Shown here: piece by piece, positions 19,258-20,595 of the stretch
Layout of the letters: each line of letters starts with the position of its first letter
Numbering within the stretch: position 1 is the stretch's first letter
Assembly: GCA_004335835.1 (NCBI GenBank)
Contig: RWJK01000097.1
Location: forward strand, 1 to 20,595
Direction: 5' to 3'
Source of the DNA: Scenedesmus sp. ARA3
Lineage: Eukaryota > Chlorophyta > Chlorophyceae > Sphaeropleales > Scenedesmaceae
Length of the DNA: 20,595 nucleotides
The notes under the pieces: model-generated
What the model was told of the DNA's origin: nothing
The model's input: the letters and a program-made list of their open reading frames with translations, nothing else
Databases searched by the model: none
Translations under genes and position numbers: made by a program

Positions 19258-19866
19258 ATGCAGTATGCATGTTTAAGACTGGTGCGCTGCTCGAAGATGC
19301 TGCACAGCTGCTGCACCTGCTTCTGTAGGTACAAGATCGACTGCAGCACCCCTGTTGCTGCGATCTTGGCCATCCTGCTGCTGCTCCTGCACTGCAGTGC
19401 AGCGTCCTGCCACAGCTGCTGCTTGCACATACTGCCAAGCAAGCTACTTTTGCTGGCCTTGTACGGTACTGCAGTCCTGCGGCAGCTGCTGTAACGGCAA
19501 GGCCTGCACATGCTGCGTGTGACACGTTTGTGCAACGAAAGCACCACGCAAGGCTTTATGCAGGCATGGCATTCATGCTGCAGGAAGAACCACATCTGCA
19601 TGAGCAAATCGGATGCAATGATGCGACCCCACAACCACAACCCCTCAGGGCTGCAACAACACTGCTGGCACTGTTGGCAACATGTGTAGTATGCATGGTG
19701 ATGCTGCAGCAGCGCACAAGGCGACAACTCACACACCGCTCCCATCCACAGAGCAGTGCTGCCTTGCACACAAGGCAGCGCTTCACATGCCTGTTATGAC
19801 AGCAGGTGGTGGCGTGCCGGCAGACCACACACACCATGCTTGGGAGTGCATCGCCATGCACTTTTC

Positions 19867-19965
19867 GCTCCTGTGGGGCGAGGGGGCAATAGCGTAGATG
19901 CTATGGTTTGGTCTGATAACATAACAATGATAATGATGGTGATGATGGCGATGATGCAATGATGA
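19867..19965 (+). mobile_element. 5'-truncated non-LTR retrotransposon 3' end
   Basis: The stretch from GCTCCTGTGGGGCG to GATGCTATGG resembles the last coding bases of the LINE at the right edge, which has GCTCCATTGGGGCG and the same GATGCTATGG. It is then followed by a TGATAACATAAC segment and an ATG/ATGATGG-rich tail to about 19965. Only the last roughly 45 bp of coding sequence plus the tail remain, the usual result of 5' truncation during target-primed reverse transcription. The orientation is opposite to the larger copy. Confidence 0.65.
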
Positions 19966-20063
19966 GTGCACTGCAATGCATTCCCTTGGGCTGTCAGCAG
20001 CCAGCTGCAGGTGAACATCAGCGCCCTGGCTTGCGTCCACTAGCACTGGTGTCGCGCTGCGCT

Positions 20064-20228
20064 TCAAGTTCCACGAGTGCGGATCAAAAGCCGGTGCATG
20101 TCTGCCTTCAGCTCCTTTAGCTCCGCCACCACCTTGCTTTCTAACTTGTCCACCTTGCTTTCCAACTTGTCAATCCTGGCATTCAGATCTGCACTCAGCT
20201 CCCTGGTGTATGAGCTCAAAAAGTCCAT
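20064..20228 (-). CDS. Small coiled-coil ORF or terminal exon, unidentified
   Basis: From Met at 20228 a 54-residue frame reads MDFLSSYTRELSADLNARID, then two copies of the heptad-like DKLESKV, then a Lys/Glu-rich helix ending RTRGT. A 21-bp tandem duplication (20130-20150 and 20151-20171 on the plus strand) encodes the two DKLESKV units. The sequence looks coding (amphipathic, no low-complexity triplets) but I recognise no family. TTGCAG just upstream of the Met could be an acceptor, making this the last exon of a gene interrupted by the neighbouring LINE. It could also be a relic of another element. Confidence 0.3.
   Translation of the reverse strand: MDFLSSYTRELSADLNARIDKLESKVDKLESKVVAELKELKADMHRLLIRTRGT
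20130..20171. repeat. Two-copy 21-bp tandem repeat
   Basis: CACCTTGCTTTC-AACTTGTC-type units occur twice with one mismatch. On the minus strand they encode the duplicated DKLESKV heptad of the small coiled-coil frame. Confidence 0.9.
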
Positions 20229-20263
20229 TCTGACTGCAAGCGGCGCTAGCAGCGCATGCACAA

Positions 20264-20595
20264 GGGCGCCTACTCATCATCATCATGTTACTCATCAAGC
20301 CATAGCATCAACGCCATCGGCCCCGCGCCCCAATGGAGCGGCAACTACACCCTCGTGTTTGCAAGCATTACGCACACCCCAAGCCCTTTCAAAAAAATCA
20401 GCAATGAACCTAAACACCAGTAACCTAACAGAACCCCAAGCATCATCCGACACAAACCGCTTCACCTTCACCTCAGCATCTGTAATAGACAACAAGTTAC
20501 GCAATTTTGCAGCGCAACCAGACAAAGCCGTAATCTCATTAAACATCTCATCTCTTTGCACAGACGTCGCAGCACAATCAAACAACAAATGTGAC
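20264..20595 (-). mobile_element. 3' end of a non-LTR (LINE) retrotransposon, ORF2 C-terminus, partial at right edge
   Basis: The minus-strand frame is open to the window edge and stops at 20295. It begins HLLFDCAATS, the last H-x4-C part of the CCHC knuckle that commonly closes LINE ORF2 proteins. A helical region containing FIADFFERAWGVRNACKH follows, typical of the extreme C-terminus in algal and plant LINEs. After the stop comes a short ATGATGATG-like tail (20264-20290). The reverse transcriptase and endonuclease domains would lie beyond the edge, so completeness cannot be judged. Confidence 0.65.

Larger units (their letters stand above)
17780..20063. other. Intergenic region downstream of SLU7 with no recognised host gene
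   Basis: Frames here have no recognisable domain and no phase-matched exon chain, so I call none. The first part should be the SLU7 3' UTR, with TGTAA at 18408-18412 and later at 18870-18874 and 19074-19078. The rest holds a pair of perfect hairpins at 19226-19257 and a LINE 3' fragment at 19867-19965. Confidence 0.5.

Overview
The window reads as nuclear DNA of a green alga. Every confident gene is split by short introns with GTGAGT, GTGGGT or GTGCGT donors and TGCAG acceptors. Codons are GC-rich, CAG/CTG triplet tracts are very frequent, and encoded Ala, Gln and Ser runs are common. TGTAA motifs, the usual green-algal poly(A) signal, lie downstream of two genes. The triplet richness and moderate GC suggest a chlorophycean such as the Scenedesmaceae; that placement is inference. 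I saw no prokaryotic operon, CRISPR array, rRNA or tRNA.

Four multi-exon genes were rebuilt by matching donor and acceptor phases. (1) Minus strand, 1543 to 120 and off the left edge: a homologue of NEOXANTHIN-DEFICIENT 1 (NXD1), with very short first exons. (2) Plus strand, 2590-6333, eight exons, 658 aa: probably the N-terminal beta-propeller of a Nup133-type nucleoporin; this identity is tentative. (3) Minus strand, 13167-7478, nine exons, 898 aa: a Raf-like MAPKKK of the EDR1/CTR1 family, with an EDR1 domain, a Gln/Ala/Ser-rich linker and a complete kinase domain. (4) Plus strand, 13723-17779, seven exons, 562 aa: the splicing factor SLU7 with its CCHC knuckle. Genes 1/2 and 3/4 are divergent pairs; genes 2/3 converge. 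The genes share no obvious pathway.

From 17780 to the right edge there is no convincing host gene except possibly a small coiled-coil frame. The far right holds the C-terminus and 3' end of a non-LTR (LINE) retrotransposon on the minus strand. A second, 5'-truncated copy of the same 3' end lies 300 bp away in the opposite orientation, and both end in ATG/TGA-rich tails.

The most unusual signal is a set of local tandem duplications placed across exon-intron junctions. The kinase gene has four copies of the 5' edge of exon 6, three copies of its 3' edge and two of the 3' edge of exon 8. SLU7 has two copies of the 5' edge of exon 2. Each duplication carries spare splice sites, and using the spare site would break the reading frame or reach a stop. 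Because SLU7 itself acts in 3' splice-site choice, its decoy acceptor is a candidate for autoregulation.
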